The translations under genes were made by a program, and so were the position numbers. Under the pieces are notes generated by a model. It did not search any database and was not told the origin of the DNA. It worked only from the letters and a program-made list of their open reading frames with translations. Shown here in pieces: positions 49,644 to 59,954 of a stretch of 64,000 nucleotides of DNA. The stretch comes from CALMKX01 sp036274895 (GTDB lineage: Bacteria > Acidobacteriota > Thermoanaerobaculia > Multivoradales > SZUA-115), in assembly GCA_036274895.1 (NCBI GenBank), contig DASUEU010000049.1, positions 260,654-324,653 on the forward strand, written 5' to 3'. Numbering within the stretch: position 1 is the stretch's first letter; the number at the start of each line of letters is the position of its first letter.

Positions 49644-49683
49644 GGAGCCGGCCGGTCATAGGAATTCCGGCCGGCTCCTTCTT
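49644..49683 (+). terminator. Intrinsic terminator after the permease pair
   Basis: GGAGCCGGCCGG (49644-49655) and CCGGCCGGCTCC (49667-49678) make a perfect 12-pair stem around an 11-base loop, followed by TTCTT. It closes the two-permease operon. Confidence 0.85.
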
Positions 49684-49780
49684 AAGACCTTCCTTCAAGT
49701 AGACAGCTCTATCCGGTAACATCACGCGCGCTCCGGGGCCGATCGGTCTGGGCCTCGTGTTCTCGCCCTTTGGAGGAGCC

Positions 49781-51112
49781 ATGTCCAACTTCCAGATCGG
49801 GATCCACCTCTTTCTCCAGCTCGCGGTGATCATCGCCACGTGCCGGCTGGTCGGCTGGCTTGGGCGCCGCTTCCTGGGCCAGACCCAGGTCTTCATGGAG
49901 ATGGTGGCGGGCGTGCTCCTGGGGCCTTCCCTGCTCGGCCTGTTCTGGCCGGGGGCTCAGGCCTGGCTGTTCCCCAAGCAGCTGGCCGTGGCCGCAGAGG
50001 CGGGCACCGTGATGGTGGGCCATCCGAACATGAGCATCCTCTACGCCCTGGCCCAGATCGGCCTGGTGCTCTACATGTTCGTCATCGGCCTCGAGTTCGA
50101 CATCGGCCTGCTGCGCGGCCGGGCCAAGAGCGCCGGCCTGGTCTCGGGCGCCGGGATCGTGGTGCCCTTCGCCGTGGGCGGGGCCCTGCTGCCCATGCTG
50201 ATGGGGCGGGACGACCTTTTCGCCGGCGGCGTCGGGGCCGGCATCGCCTTCCTCTTCGTCGGCGCCTCGATCTCGATCACGGCCTTCCCCATGCTGGCGC
50301 GCATGCTCTACGAGCGGGGGATCAGCCGTACCCGGCTGGGGACCCTGACCCTCGCCGCCGGCTCGATCGACGATGCGGTCGCCTGGTGCCTGCTCGCCCT
50401 GGTGCTCGCGGTCTTCCAGAAGACCCCCGAAACCGCCTGGATGACCGTCGGGGGTGGCATCGTCTACGCCATCTTCATGCTCACCATCGGGCGCAAGGCC
50501 CTCGGGGTCCTCAAGCGCCGGTTCGAGAGCAAAGGCGAGCTGTCCATGGACGCCTTCACCACCGTGGTGGTGATCCTCATGATCTGCGCCTTTTTCACCG
50601 ATCTGATCGGCATCTACGCCGTGTTCGGTGCCTTCATCTGCGGCGCCGCCATGCCCAAGGGCAAGTTCGGCGACGCCTTGACCGAGAAGATCGAGCAGCT
50701 CACCACCTCGCTCTTCCTGCCGATGTTCTTCGTCTACTCGGGGCTCAACACCAAGATCGGCCTGGTCAACACGGTCGAGCTGTGGTTGCTGGCCATCGTG
50801 GTGATCCTGATCTCGATCCTCGGCAAGGGCGTGGCCTGCATGCTGGCTGCCCGGGTGAGCGGTGAGAGCTGGCATCACTCGGCGATCATCGGCACCCTGA
50901 TGAACGCCCGTGGGCTGATGGAGCTGATCCTCCTGAACATCGGTCTCGAGCGCGGTGTGATCACGCCGACGTTCTTCACCATCATGGTGCTGATGGCGGT
51001 GATCACGACGGGAATGGCCTCACCGATCTACCACGTGCTGAGCCGGGGGCTCAGCCTCGAGGGGGCGCGGATACCCGGGACGCGGACCCTGGTGACACCG
51101 GGCGGCTCCTGA
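49781..51112 (+). CDS. CPA2-family cation:proton antiporter
   Basis: A 443-residue inner-membrane antiporter of the KefB/RosB-like family with about twelve helices. Hallmarks: EMVAGVLLGPSLLG in helix 3, GLVLYMFVIGLEFDIGLL in helix 4-5, and ASISITAFPMLARMLYERG near the ion site with the conserved acidic pair of helix 5 later in SIDDAVAWCLLALV. It lacks the TrkA-N domain of Kef proteins. ATG 49781 is preferred for its GGAGGAG ribosome-binding site; the ATG 24 bases earlier is weaker. Confidence 0.9.
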   Translation: MSNFQIGIHLFLQLAVIIATCRLVGWLGRRFLGQTQVFMEMVAGVLLGPSLLGLFWPGAQAWLFPKQLAVAAEAGTVMVGHPNMSILYALAQIGLVLYMFVIGLEFDIGLLRGRAKSAGLVSGAGIVVPFAVGGALLPMLMGRDDLFAGGVGAGIAFLFVGASISITAFPMLARMLYERGISRTRLGTLTLAAGSIDDAVAWCLLALVLAVFQKTPETAWMTVGGGIVYAIFMLTIGRKALGVLKRRFESKGELSMDAFTTVVVILMICAFFTDLIGIYAVFGAFICGAAMPKGKFGDALTEKIEQLTTSLFLPMFFVYSGLNTKIGLVNTVELWLLAIVVILISILGKGVACMLAARVSGESWHHSAIIGTLMNARGLMELILLNIGLERGVITPTFFTIMVLMAVITTGMASPIYHVLSRGLSLEGARIPGTRTLVTPGGS

Positions 51113-51166
51113 TCGTGCCGGCTCGGTTGAACCGGGCCGGGTGAGCGTGCGAGACTTGCCGCCGCT

Positions 51167-52858
51167 TTGAGCCTCCCTCTTCTCGCGATCCTCTTCCTCG
51201 GCCTGCTGGCCGCGGCCTACTTCTCGTACGGCCGCTGGGTGGCTCGCCACTTGGACGTGGACGACGCTCAGACGACCCCCGCCCATCGCCACGCCGATGG
51301 CGTGGACTTCGTTCCCACCCGGCCGTTCTACCTCTTCGGACAGCACTTCTCGGCGATCGCCGCCGCCGGGCCGATCGCCGGCCCGATCCTTGCCAGCCAG
51401 ACCTTCGGCTGGCTGCCCTGCCTGCTGTGGATCTCGCTCGGTGTGGTCTTCATCGGCGCCGTGCACGACTTCTCGAGCCTCTTCGCCTCGGTGCGCCACG
51501 ACGCCCGCTCGGTGGCCGAGATCGCCCGTGAGCACCTCGGGCCCCGGGCCGGGGTGGCGATGATGCTGTTCATCTGGATCGCCCTGCTTTACGTGATCGT
51601 GGCCTTCGCCGACATCACTGCGGCGAGCTTCGTGGTCGGCACGGAAGAGCTTCGGGCCGCTGGCTCGACCGCCTTCCATCCCGGCGGAGCAGTGGCTGCC
51701 GCGAGCGTGCTCTACCTGCTGCTGGCGATCTTGTTGGGCCTGGTGCAACGCTTCCTCAAGCCGCCGCTCTGGTTGGCCACGGCGATCTTCGTGCCGGCGA
51801 TCCTGGGTGCGGCCTGGGCGGGCACCCACCTCTCCCAAGCTTTCCTGCTCGACCGCACGACCTGGGGGCTGCTGATCCTGGCTTACTGCGCCCTGGGCTC
51901 GATGGCGCCGCTGTGGGCCCTGCTCCAACCCCGTGGCTACCTCGGCGGCTTCGTCCTCTACGCCGCTCTGGCCCTGGGCGTGATCGGCATCTTCTTCGGC
52001 GGCTATGAGATCCGCCAGCCGGCCTTCATCACCTGGGATGCCCCCGGCATGACCGGCAGCCTCTTCCCCTTCCTCTTCGTGACCATCGCCTGTGGCGCCT
52101 GCTCGGGCTTCCACGGACTGGTCTGTTCCGGCACCACCTCCAAGCAGGTGGACCGCGAGCGCCATCTCCAGCCCGTCGGCTACGGCGCCATGCTGGCCGA
52201 GGGCTTCGTGGCCCTGATCGCCCTGGTGACGGTGATGATCATGCTGCCGGAGGAGATCAAGGGCCTGGCGCCGGGCACCGTCTATGGCAGCGGGATCGGC
52301 AAGTTCCTCACCTTGCTGATCGGCCCGGAGAACCTCGGCTTCGCCGTGACCTTCGGTGCGATGGTCTTCTCGACCTTCGTCTTCGACACCCTCGACGTCT
52401 GCACTCGGCTCGGGCGCTACCTGCTCCAGGAGCTCTTCGGCTGGCAGGGTAAGGGCGGGGCGGTGGCCGCCACTCTAATCACGGTCGGTCTGCCCGGGAT
52501 CCTCCTCGCCTCTTCCGTGGGGGAGGGGATGTGGATCAAGTTCTGGACCCTCTTCGGTGCCTCGAACCAGCTGCTGGCCGCGCTCACCCTGCTGGCGGTG
52601 ACGGTCTGGCTCTGGCGCACCAAGAAGAACCCCTGGTTCACCCTGCTGCCGATGCTGTTCGTCCTCACCATCACCCTGTGGGCCCTGGTGCGCCTGGCGT
52701 GGGCGAATTGGACCCTGCCGTCCGGTGGGGTGATCGCCCTGGCCAATGCCCTGGCGGCCTCGGCGCTGGTCTTGTTGGCTCTCTTCCTGGCCGGCTCGGC
52801 CCTGGTGCGGCAGCTGCGAGCGGAGCCGCAGCTCGCCGCGACTGACCTGCCACAATGA
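51167..52858 (+). CDS. Carbon starvation protein CstA-type transporter
   Basis: A 563-residue membrane protein of the CstA family (pyruvate and peptide uptake under starvation). Residues near the N-terminus (YGRWVARHLDVDD, PAHRHADGVDFVPT, LFGQHFSAIAAAGPIAGP) are the family signature, as are GVVFIGAVHDFSSLFASVRH and CGACSGFHGLVCSGTTSKQ. About 15 helices; shorter than E. coli CstA (about 700). The start is TTG 51167 with little ribosome-binding signal. The next gene overlaps by four bases. Confidence 0.92.
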   Translation: MSLPLLAILFLGLLAAAYFSYGRWVARHLDVDDAQTTPAHRHADGVDFVPTRPFYLFGQHFSAIAAAGPIAGPILASQTFGWLPCLLWISLGVVFIGAVHDFSSLFASVRHDARSVAEIAREHLGPRAGVAMMLFIWIALLYVIVAFADITAASFVVGTEELRAAGSTAFHPGGAVAAASVLYLLLAILLGLVQRFLKPPLWLATAIFVPAILGAAWAGTHLSQAFLLDRTTWGLLILAYCALGSMAPLWALLQPRGYLGGFVLYAALALGVIGIFFGGYEIRQPAFITWDAPGMTGSLFPFLFVTIACGACSGFHGLVCSGTTSKQVDRERHLQPVGYGAMLAEGFVALIALVTVMIMLPEEIKGLAPGTVYGSGIGKFLTLLIGPENLGFAVTFGAMVFSTFVFDTLDVCTRLGRYLLQELFGWQGKGGAVAATLITVGLPGILLASSVGEGMWIKFWTLFGASNQLLAALTLLAVTVWLWRTKKNPWFTLLPMLFVLTITLWALVRLAWANWTLPSGGVIALANALAASALVLLALFLAGSALVRQLRAEPQLAATDLPQ

Positions 52859-54111
52859 GCCCCGCGAGCTCCGGGGCCTCTCGCGGAGCTTTCCATTTCG
52901 GCTGGCTGAACGTCGTGGTGGCGGCCCTGGCAATGGTCGGCACCCTGCCCGGCCGAACGCAGGGCCTGGGGCTGATCACCGAGCCCCTGCTGGCGGATCT
53001 CGAGATCGATCGCCTGCTTTTCGCCCGGGTCAACTTCTGGGCCACCCTGATCGGTGCCCTCTTCGGTCTGGGCATCGGGCGACTGATCGACCGCTTCGGC
53101 AGCCGGGTGGTGCTGACCTCGGTGGCCGTGGCCTTGGGAGCGGTGGTGGTGGCGATGAGCGGGGCTGCTGGAGCGGCCGCGCTCGCGCTCGGCATCACCC
53201 TCACGCGCGGGCTGGGGCAGAGCGCCCTTTCGGTGGTCAGCATCACCATCGTCGGCCAGTGGTTCGTGCGCCGGCTCGGCCTGGCCATGGCCGTCTACTC
53301 GATCGTGTTGAGCGTGGGCTTCATGGTCGCCTTTCCCGTAGTCGGTGCAGCGGTGCTGCGCAGCGGCTGGCGATCCGCCTGGATGGCTATCGGGCTGGCG
53401 CTGCTGCTGGGGCTGGCTCCCCTCGCCTGGTTGTTGGTGAGGCGAAGCCCGGAAGCCTGCGGCCTGCTTCCCGACGGCGAGGGGTCAGGCGCCGCCACCC
53501 TCCCGGGCGCGGTGGCCGGCCAGACCTTGCGCCAGGCCCTCGCGACACCGGCCTTCTGGGTCTTCGGCCTGGCCAGCGCGGTCTACGGCCTGACGGCATC
53601 GGGGATCGCCCTGTTCAACGAGTCGATCCTGGCCGAGCGGGGCTTCGCTGCCAGCACCTACCACCGCAGCCTGGTGATCGTCGCCCTGACCTCTCTGGTG
53701 GGCAACTTCCTGGGCGGCTGGTTCACCTCCAAGGGCTCGATGAAGGGTCCGATGGCCGTGGCGATGGGCCTGCTCGCCCTGGCCCTCGCCGCATTGCCGC
53801 ACGTCGCCACGGAGGCCCACGTCGCCGGCTACGCGGTGGTGATGGGCCTGGCCGGCGGCTTCGTCATCGTGCTCTTCTTCACCTTCTGGAGCCGGGCCTT
53901 CGGCCGCGCCCATCTGGGCCAGATCCAGGGGGTGGCGCAGGCGCTGACCGTGCTCGCCTCGGCGGTGGGTCCCGTGCTCCTGGCCGACGTCTTCACCCGC
54001 ACGGGCTCCTACTCGGCCCTGTTCTACGTCCTCGCGTTGGTGGTGGCGGCGCTGGGGCTCGCGGCCCTGGTGGTGCGCATCCCGGGCGAGACCGCCGACG
54101 CCCCGGCCTAG
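52855..54111 (+). CDS. MFS transporter
   Basis: A 418-residue major facilitator with twelve predicted helices; the loop 2-3 motif is GLGIGRLIDRFGSRVVL. Residues GITLTRGLGQSALSVVSITIVGQWF in helix 4 and GLAGGFVIVLFFTFW later resemble the oxalate/monocarboxylate porter group. Its start overlaps the cstA-like stop (ATGA), so it is coupled to it, and both may handle monocarboxylates. Substrate unproven. The 3' end overlaps the convergent AI-2E family gene by four bases. Confidence 0.88.
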   Translation: MSPASSGASRGAFHFGWLNVVVAALAMVGTLPGRTQGLGLITEPLLADLEIDRLLFARVNFWATLIGALFGLGIGRLIDRFGSRVVLTSVAVALGAVVVAMSGAAGAAALALGITLTRGLGQSALSVVSITIVGQWFVRRLGLAMAVYSIVLSVGFMVAFPVVGAAVLRSGWRSAWMAIGLALLLGLAPLAWLLVRRSPEACGLLPDGEGSGAATLPGAVAGQTLRQALATPAFWVFGLASAVYGLTASGIALFNESILAERGFAASTYHRSLVIVALTSLVGNFLGGWFTSKGSMKGPMAVAMGLLALALAALPHVATEAHVAGYAVVMGLAGGFVIVLFFTFWSRAFGRAHLGQIQGVAQALTVLASAVGPVLLADVFTRTGSYSALFYVLALVVAALGLAALVVRIPGETADAPA

Positions 54112-55193
54112 CCTTCTGGCAGGCCCGGTTCCGGCGGCGCGGCGAAGTCGTCGCGGTAGATGCGGATCATCTCGGTCAGGCAGGCGACGATCAGCGGGCC
54201 GTAGAGCAGGCCCATGGCGCCCAGGGTGCGCAGGCCCCCGAGCAGGCCGATGAAGACCAGCACCGGGTGGACCTCGGCGCGCTCGTGGATCAGAACCGGC
54301 TTGATCAGGTTGTCGACGGTGCCCACCACCGCACCCACGGCGACCATCGCCAGCCCGGCGCCGTTGTGACCGGCCAGGAAGAGAGAAAGCGCCGCAGGCA
54401 CCCAGATCAGGGCCGTGCCCACAACCGGGATCAGGCCCGCGCCGGCGATCAAGGCGCCGAGCACCAGGACGTTGGGAAAGCCGACGATCCAGAAGCCCAG
54501 GGCGCCGATCGTCCCCTGGACCAGGGCGGTCGCCAGGGAGCCCAAGAAGACGCCGTTGATGGTGTCCTCGAGCCGCGAGAGGATGCGCCGGGTGTGGCGC
54601 TCTCCCAGGGGGGAGATCTCGACGAAGAGGTCGGTCAGCTGCCGGCCCTTGAGCAGCAGCATGAACAGGACCACCGAGAAGATCAGTGCGGCGAGCAGGA
54701 GCCGTCCGGTGACCCCCACTACGTCCGGCAGGTGCTCGTAGGCCGTGGTCAGCAGCCGGCGCATGGTGCCGCGCAGCAGCTCCTCGACGTTGACGGCATC
54801 GCCCACCGCCGAGCTGGCGAGCTGAGAGGTCCAGTCGATCACCTGCTGGATCGCTTCGACCAGGCGGTTGCGCGCCTCTTCTTGCCCCAGGTACTCGGCG
54901 ATCAGGTCGCGGGCCTGGATCACGAAGAGCAGGGCCAGGCCGGCGAGAGGGGCGCCCACGAGGACCGTCAGGGTGAGCAGGCTCAGGGTGGTGGCGAGCC
55001 ACGGCCAGCGGGGGAAGCGGCGGCCGATCCGTTCGTGCAGGGGTTGGGCGATCACCGCCGTCAGCACCGCCAGGAGGACCGGGGCCAGGAGGGGCCGCAG
55101 GACCCACCACAGGAAGGCGGCGAAGACAACCCCGGCGAAGACCAGGAAGGCGCGGCGCTCGAAGCGGACGGGGTTCGCGGAGGAGAGCTTCAA
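54108..55193 (-). CDS. AI-2E family transporter
   Basis: A 361-residue membrane protein of the AI-2E/PerM family with about seven helices. Recognised by FAAFLWWVLRPLLAPVLLAVLTAVIAQPLHERI at the start (first 20: FAAFLWWVLRPLLAPVLLAV), the long cytoplasmic/periplasmic middle helix, and the C-terminal GTALIWVPAALSLFL, DNLIKPVLIHERAEVHPVLVFIGLLGGL block. Family members export autoinducer-2, sodium or other solutes; the substrate here is unknown. Monocistronic. Confidence 0.9.
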   Translation of the reverse strand: MKLSSANPVRFERRAFLVFAGVVFAAFLWWVLRPLLAPVLLAVLTAVIAQPLHERIGRRFPRWPWLATTLSLLTLTVLVGAPLAGLALLFVIQARDLIAEYLGQEEARNRLVEAIQQVIDWTSQLASSAVGDAVNVEELLRGTMRRLLTTAYEHLPDVVGVTGRLLLAALIFSVVLFMLLLKGRQLTDLFVEISPLGERHTRRILSRLEDTINGVFLGSLATALVQGTIGALGFWIVGFPNVLVLGALIAGAGLIPVVGTALIWVPAALSLFLAGHNGAGLAMVAVGAVVGTVDNLIKPVLIHERAEVHPVLVFIGLLGGLRTLGAMGLLYGPLIVACLTEMIRIYRDDFAAPPEPGLPEG

Positions 55194-55271
55194 GGGTTCA
55201 CGCCGGGACGGTGAGCGGTCGGTGGGCCACAGCTTGCCACAGCTGCCGGCCCGAGGGGAGGGGCGCGTACA

Positions 55272-55285
55272 ATCGCAGCTGCGAT
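55272..55285. promoter_or_regulatory. Palindrome at the nrtR start codon
   Basis: ATCGCAG-CTGCGAT is a perfect 14-base palindrome that ends within the ATG of nrtR. It could be an operator for autoregulation, though it is unlike the nadA operator at 56402. Confidence 0.3.
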
Positions 55286-56336
55286 GTCAGGGCGACGAGC
55301 GAGAGAGCCGGAGGTCATCATCGGCCTCAACGCCGTGATCGTGGCGGTCACCGAGGAGGTGCCGCGCCTGCTCACCGTCGAGCCCACCCTCGATGCTCCG
55401 GGGGTTTGGGAGGACGAGCCGGCCGGGCCGCCCCCGGCCCTGCCCTTCGGCCCCCTCGACCCCGAGGGGGATGCCACGCTTCAGCTCGGCTTGCGCCGCT
55501 GGGTCAGGGAGCAGACCGGCCGGGAGCTCGGCTACGTCGAGCAGCTTTACACCTTCGGCACCCGCAACCGCGAGCCGGCCGAGCGGCTCGGGGAGGCACG
55601 GGTGGTCTCGGTGGCGTACCTGGCCCTGGTCCGGGAGGAGAGCCCTTCCGGGGCCAGCGGTGCTCGCTGGCTGGACTGGTACCGCTTCCTGCCCTGGGAG
55701 GACTGGCGCGAGGGACGACCGGCCCTGCTCGATGGGGTGATCGGCCCGGCCCTCGACCGCTGGGCTGCCGGGGCTGCCGACGTCTCGAGCCGTTCGGCCC
55801 GCGAGGAGAGGGTGGACATCACCTTCGGCCGTCGCGGCGGGTTGTGGGACGGCGAGCGGGTGCTCGAGCGCTACGAGCTGATCTACGAGGCCGGCCTGGC
55901 CGTCGAGGCGCTCTGGGACCACCGCCTGCGCCGGCTGCGAGGCGAGCCCGAGGACGGCGCGCCGCGGTTGGCTCTGCCGCGCTCCGCCTTACCCGGCCAG
56001 CCGATGGCCTTCGACCACCGGCGCATCCTCGCCACCGCCCTCGGTCGCCTGCGAGGCAAGATCCGCTATCGACCGGTGATCTTCGAGCTGCTGCCGGAGA
56101 CCTTTACCCTCTTGCAGCTCCAGCGCGCGGTCGAAGCTCTGGCCGGCGTGCGGCTGCACAAAGGTAACTTCCGGCGCCTGGTCGAGCACGGCGGCCTGGT
56201 GGAGGGGACCGGGCGGTTGGAGGTGCGTACCGGCGGCCGACCGGCCGAGCTCTTCCGCTTCCGGCGGGAGGTTCTGCGGGAACGCCAGGCCCCCGGGGTT
56301 GGTCTGCCCGGGCTGCGGCCGGTCACGGCCAGTTGA
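55284..56336 (+). CDS. NrtR-type Nudix transcriptional regulator of NAD synthesis
   Basis: A 350-residue regulator with an N-terminal Nudix-like domain (about 10-190) and a C-terminal winged helix (about 220-335; FELLPETFTLLQLQRAVEAL, then KGNFRRLV). NrtR proteins sense ADP-ribose or related NAD metabolites and repress nad genes. The Nudix box is degenerate (no GX5EX7REUXEEXGU; instead the LQLGLRRWVREQTGRELGY segment), so hydrolysis is unlikely and the domain should act as a sensor. The gene is longer than the usual 230 residues because of inserts in the Nudix part. It stands 96 bases before nadA, whose operator palindrome supports the assignment. Confidence 0.85.
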   Translation: MSGRRAREPEVIIGLNAVIVAVTEEVPRLLTVEPTLDAPGVWEDEPAGPPPALPFGPLDPEGDATLQLGLRRWVREQTGRELGYVEQLYTFGTRNREPAERLGEARVVSVAYLALVREESPSGASGARWLDWYRFLPWEDWREGRPALLDGVIGPALDRWAAGAADVSSRSAREERVDITFGRRGGLWDGERVLERYELIYEAGLAVEALWDHRLRRLRGEPEDGAPRLALPRSALPGQPMAFDHRRILATALGRLRGKIRYRPVIFELLPETFTLLQLQRAVEALAGVRLHKGNFRRLVEHGGLVEGTGRLEVRTGGRPAELFRFRREVLRERQAPGVGLPGLRPVTAS

Positions 56337-56362
56337 CAACGAGATAACCTCAGATCTAGTAT
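56333..56362 (+). promoter_or_regulatory. Promoter of the nadABC-lipA operon
   Basis: TTGACA (56333-56338, overlapping the nrtR stop codon) and TAGTAT (56357-56362) are 18 bases apart in an A+T-rich spacer. Transcription should start near 56369, upstream of the NrtR palindrome, which then lies in the leader. Confidence 0.6.
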
Positions 56363-56401
56363 AACGAGCTACCGGCCCGGCCGGCTTTTCTTGTCAACCA
56401 T

Positions 56402-56422
56402 TTATGCTCAAGATGAGCATAA
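56402..56422. promoter_or_regulatory. NrtR operator palindrome before nadA
   Basis: TTATGCTCA-AGA-TGAGCATAA is a perfect 21-base palindrome. It resembles the known NrtR-box type (TATACTC...GAGTATA). It ends with the first bases of the AAGGAG ribosome-binding site of nadA (56421-56426), so a bound repressor would block both RNA polymerase passage and, if bound at DNA, the entry of the operon. Confidence 0.7.
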
Positions 56423-56432
56423 GGAGCTCGGA

Positions 56433-57460
<1,028 letters not shown>

Positions 57461-57464
<4 letters not shown>

Positions 57465-59071
57465 GCCGCCCGGAGGTCGAGGCGGTCTTCTCGCACGACG
57501 TCGTGATCGTCGGGGCCGGGATCGCCGGCCTCGCCGCGGCCCTCGGTGCGGCGCCCCGACCCGTGGCCCTGCTGACCAAGACCCGTCTGGGGGAGGGGGG
57601 CTCGAGCCCCTGGGCCCAGGGAGGTATGGCGGCGGCGGTGGGAGCGGACGACTCGCCCGCCCTGCACGCGGCCGATACCCTGGCCGTTTCGGGGGGAATC
57701 GGCGATCCCGAGGTGGTGGCGGTGCTGGCGGCGGAGGGGCCCGGAGTCGTCGACCGCCTCCTCGACCTCGGCGTCGAGCTCGATCGCGATGCCGCGGGCC
57801 ATCTGGCGCTTGGGCGGGAGGCGGCGCACAGCCGGCGGCGGATCCTCCATGCCCACGGTGACACCACCGGTGCGGAACTGGTCCGGGCCCTGTCGGCCGC
57901 CGTGCGTCGGGCCGCTCACGTGCGGGTCTTCGAGCAGCTCTTCGCCGAGGATCTGGTGGTCGAGAAGGGACGGGTGGTGGGCCTGGTGGCACGGCGCGCC
58001 GACGGTCGCCGCGAGCTGCACCTGGCCCGCGCCGTGGTGCTCGCCACCGGGGGCATCGGCCAGGTCTACGGGTGCACCACCAACCCGCCGGAGGTCACCG
58101 GCGACGGCCTGGCCATGGCAGCGCGAGCCGGCGCCCGTCTCGCCGACCTCGAGATGGTGCAGTTCCATCCCACGGCACTCGCCGCCGGGGCGGACCCGAT
58201 GCCCCTCTTGACCGAAGCCCTGCGGGGAGAGGGGGCGATCCTCGTCGATGCCGCAGGACGGCGTTTCATGGTCGAGGAGCACCCCCTGGCCGAGCTGGCC
58301 CCCCGGGACGTGGTGGCCCGGGCCATTCATCGCCGGCTGGAAGCGGGGGAGAGGGTCTTCCTCGACGCCCGGCGAGCCGTCGGCGAGGCCTTCCCTCAGC
58401 GCTTCCCGCGGGTCTTCGGCCTGTGTCAGGAGCATGGGCTCGATCCGCGCCGGCAACCGATGCCGGTGGCGCCGGCCGCGCACTACCACATGGGCGGCAT
58501 CGCCAGCGACCTCGACGGCCGGACCTCGTTGCCGGGGCTGTGGGTCTGCGGCGAGGCTTCGTCCACCGGCGCCCACGGTGCCAACCGCCTGGCCAGCAAC
58601 TCCCTGCTCGAGGGGGCGGTCTTCGGCAGCCGGGTGGCGGGGGATCTCAAGCGCAACCTCGGGCCCTTGTTGCCGGCGCCGCGGCTTCACGACCTGCCGC
58701 CGCCGCGGGCGGCTGCGCCCGAGGTGGAAGCCGCCGTCGAGGCGGAGGTCCGCCAGTTGATGACGCGGCACGTGGGGGTGGTCCGGGAGGCAGCCGGGCT
58801 GCGGGAGGCCCTCGAACGCTTCGAGGCCCTCGAAGCGGCCCATCCCGCCCTGGGGGGCGAGGCCCGCAACCTGCTGCTGGTGGCCCAGCTCGTCACTGCC
58901 GCGGCCCTGGCCCGCCAGGAGAGCCGCGGCGGCCACTTCCGGGCGGACTTCCCGGGGACCGATCCCGCCCAGGCGCGGCGCAGCTTCTGGGTGCTCGGTG
59001 CGGACGGCGAGCTGCGAGCGGTCCAGGAGGAAGGCGCCGAGCCCGTGATCGCCGCCGGAGCCCGCGCTTGA
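57461..59071 (+). CDS. nadB: L-aspartate oxidase
   Basis: FAD enzyme that oxidises aspartate to iminoaspartate, the substrate of NadA. The FAD motif GAGIAG lies near residues 18-23, followed by LTKTRLGEGGSSPWAQGGMAAAV, the R-H-x-H-x-x-x-x-T motif SRRRILHAHGDTTG, QFHPTAL, and the catalytic HYHMGGIASDLDGRTSLPGL region. 536 residues is normal. Related to SdhA at 5768 in fold. Overlaps nadA and nadC at both ends, so the three enzymes are coupled. Confidence 0.95.
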
Positions 59072-59928
59072 GCGCGACCGGCGGTCCGGAGCCCTACCGG
59101 CTGCTCTGGGAGCCCCTGCTGCGCGCCGCCCTCGCCGAGGACCTCGGCCGGGCCGGGGACGTGACCAGCGACGCCATCTTGCCGCCCGGTCTGCCGGCCC
59201 GGGCCCGGCTGGTGGCCAGGAAGCCGGGGCGCATCGCCGGTCTGGGCATCTCCCTCGCCACGTTCGGCCTGCTTTCGCCGGACTTCGAGATCGAGGTCCG
59301 GCACGCCGAGGGTACTGACGCCGACGCGGCGGCGACCCTGGCCCTGATCCAGGGCCCGGCGCGGGAGATGCTCTCCGCCGAGCGCACCTGCCTCAACCTC
59401 CTCGGCCATCTTTCCGGCATCGCCACCGCCACGGCCCGTCTGGTCGAGGCGGTGCGGGGTACCCGGGCGCAGATCGTCTGCACCCGCAAGACCACCCCCG
59501 GCTTGCGCGCCCTCGAGAAGTACGCCGTGCGCATGGGCGGCGGCGCCAACCACCGCTTCGGCCTGGATGACGCGGTGCTGATCAAGGACAACCACCGCGC
59601 CGTGGCCGGCTCGATCGGCGAAGCCGTGGCACGAGCACGGCGCGCCGTGGGGCACCTGGTCAAGGTGGAGATCGAGGTGGATGCCTTGGAGCAGATCGAC
59701 GAGGCCCTGGCAGCGGGGGTGGACGCCATCCTGCTCGACAACATGGAGCCGGCCACCCTGGCCGAGGCCGTGCGCCGGATCGCCGGCCGGGCGATCACCG
59801 AGGCCTCCGGCGGGATCACCCTCGAGACCGCCCCCGCCATCGCCGCCACCGGCGTCGACCTGCTCTCGGTAGGCTGGATCACCCACAGCGCCCCCAACCT
59901 GGACGTGGCGCTGGACGTGGAGGTGTGA
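59068..59928 (+). CDS. nadC: Nicotinate-nucleotide diphosphorylase (carboxylating)
   Basis: Converts quinolinate and PRPP to nicotinate mononucleotide, the last step specific to de novo NAD synthesis. The 286-residue product shows AEDLGRAGDVTSDAI, the ERTCLNLLGHLSGIAT block, the substrate motif CTRKTTPGLRALEKYAV and GGGANHRFGLDDAVLIKDNH. The best start is TTG 59068, overlapping the nadB stop; this gives a normal N-terminus. lipA follows after 26 bases. Confidence 0.94.
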   Translation: MSATGGPEPYRLLWEPLLRAALAEDLGRAGDVTSDAILPPGLPARARLVARKPGRIAGLGISLATFGLLSPDFEIEVRHAEGTDADAAATLALIQGPAREMLSAERTCLNLLGHLSGIATATARLVEAVRGTRAQIVCTRKTTPGLRALEKYAVRMGGGANHRFGLDDAVLIKDNHRAVAGSIGEAVARARRAVGHLVKVEIEVDALEQIDEALAAGVDAILLDNMEPATLAEAVRRIAGRAITEASGGITLETAPAIAATGVDLLSVGWITHSAPNLDVALDVEV

Positions 59929-59954
59929 GGGGGCTGCTAGACTCCCCTCCCGAC

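Noticed and set aside
52746..55214. 822-codon plus-strand frame over the MFS and AI-2E genes
   Set aside because: Overlaps both recognised transporters in wrong frames; its second half is the mirror of the AI-2E gene.
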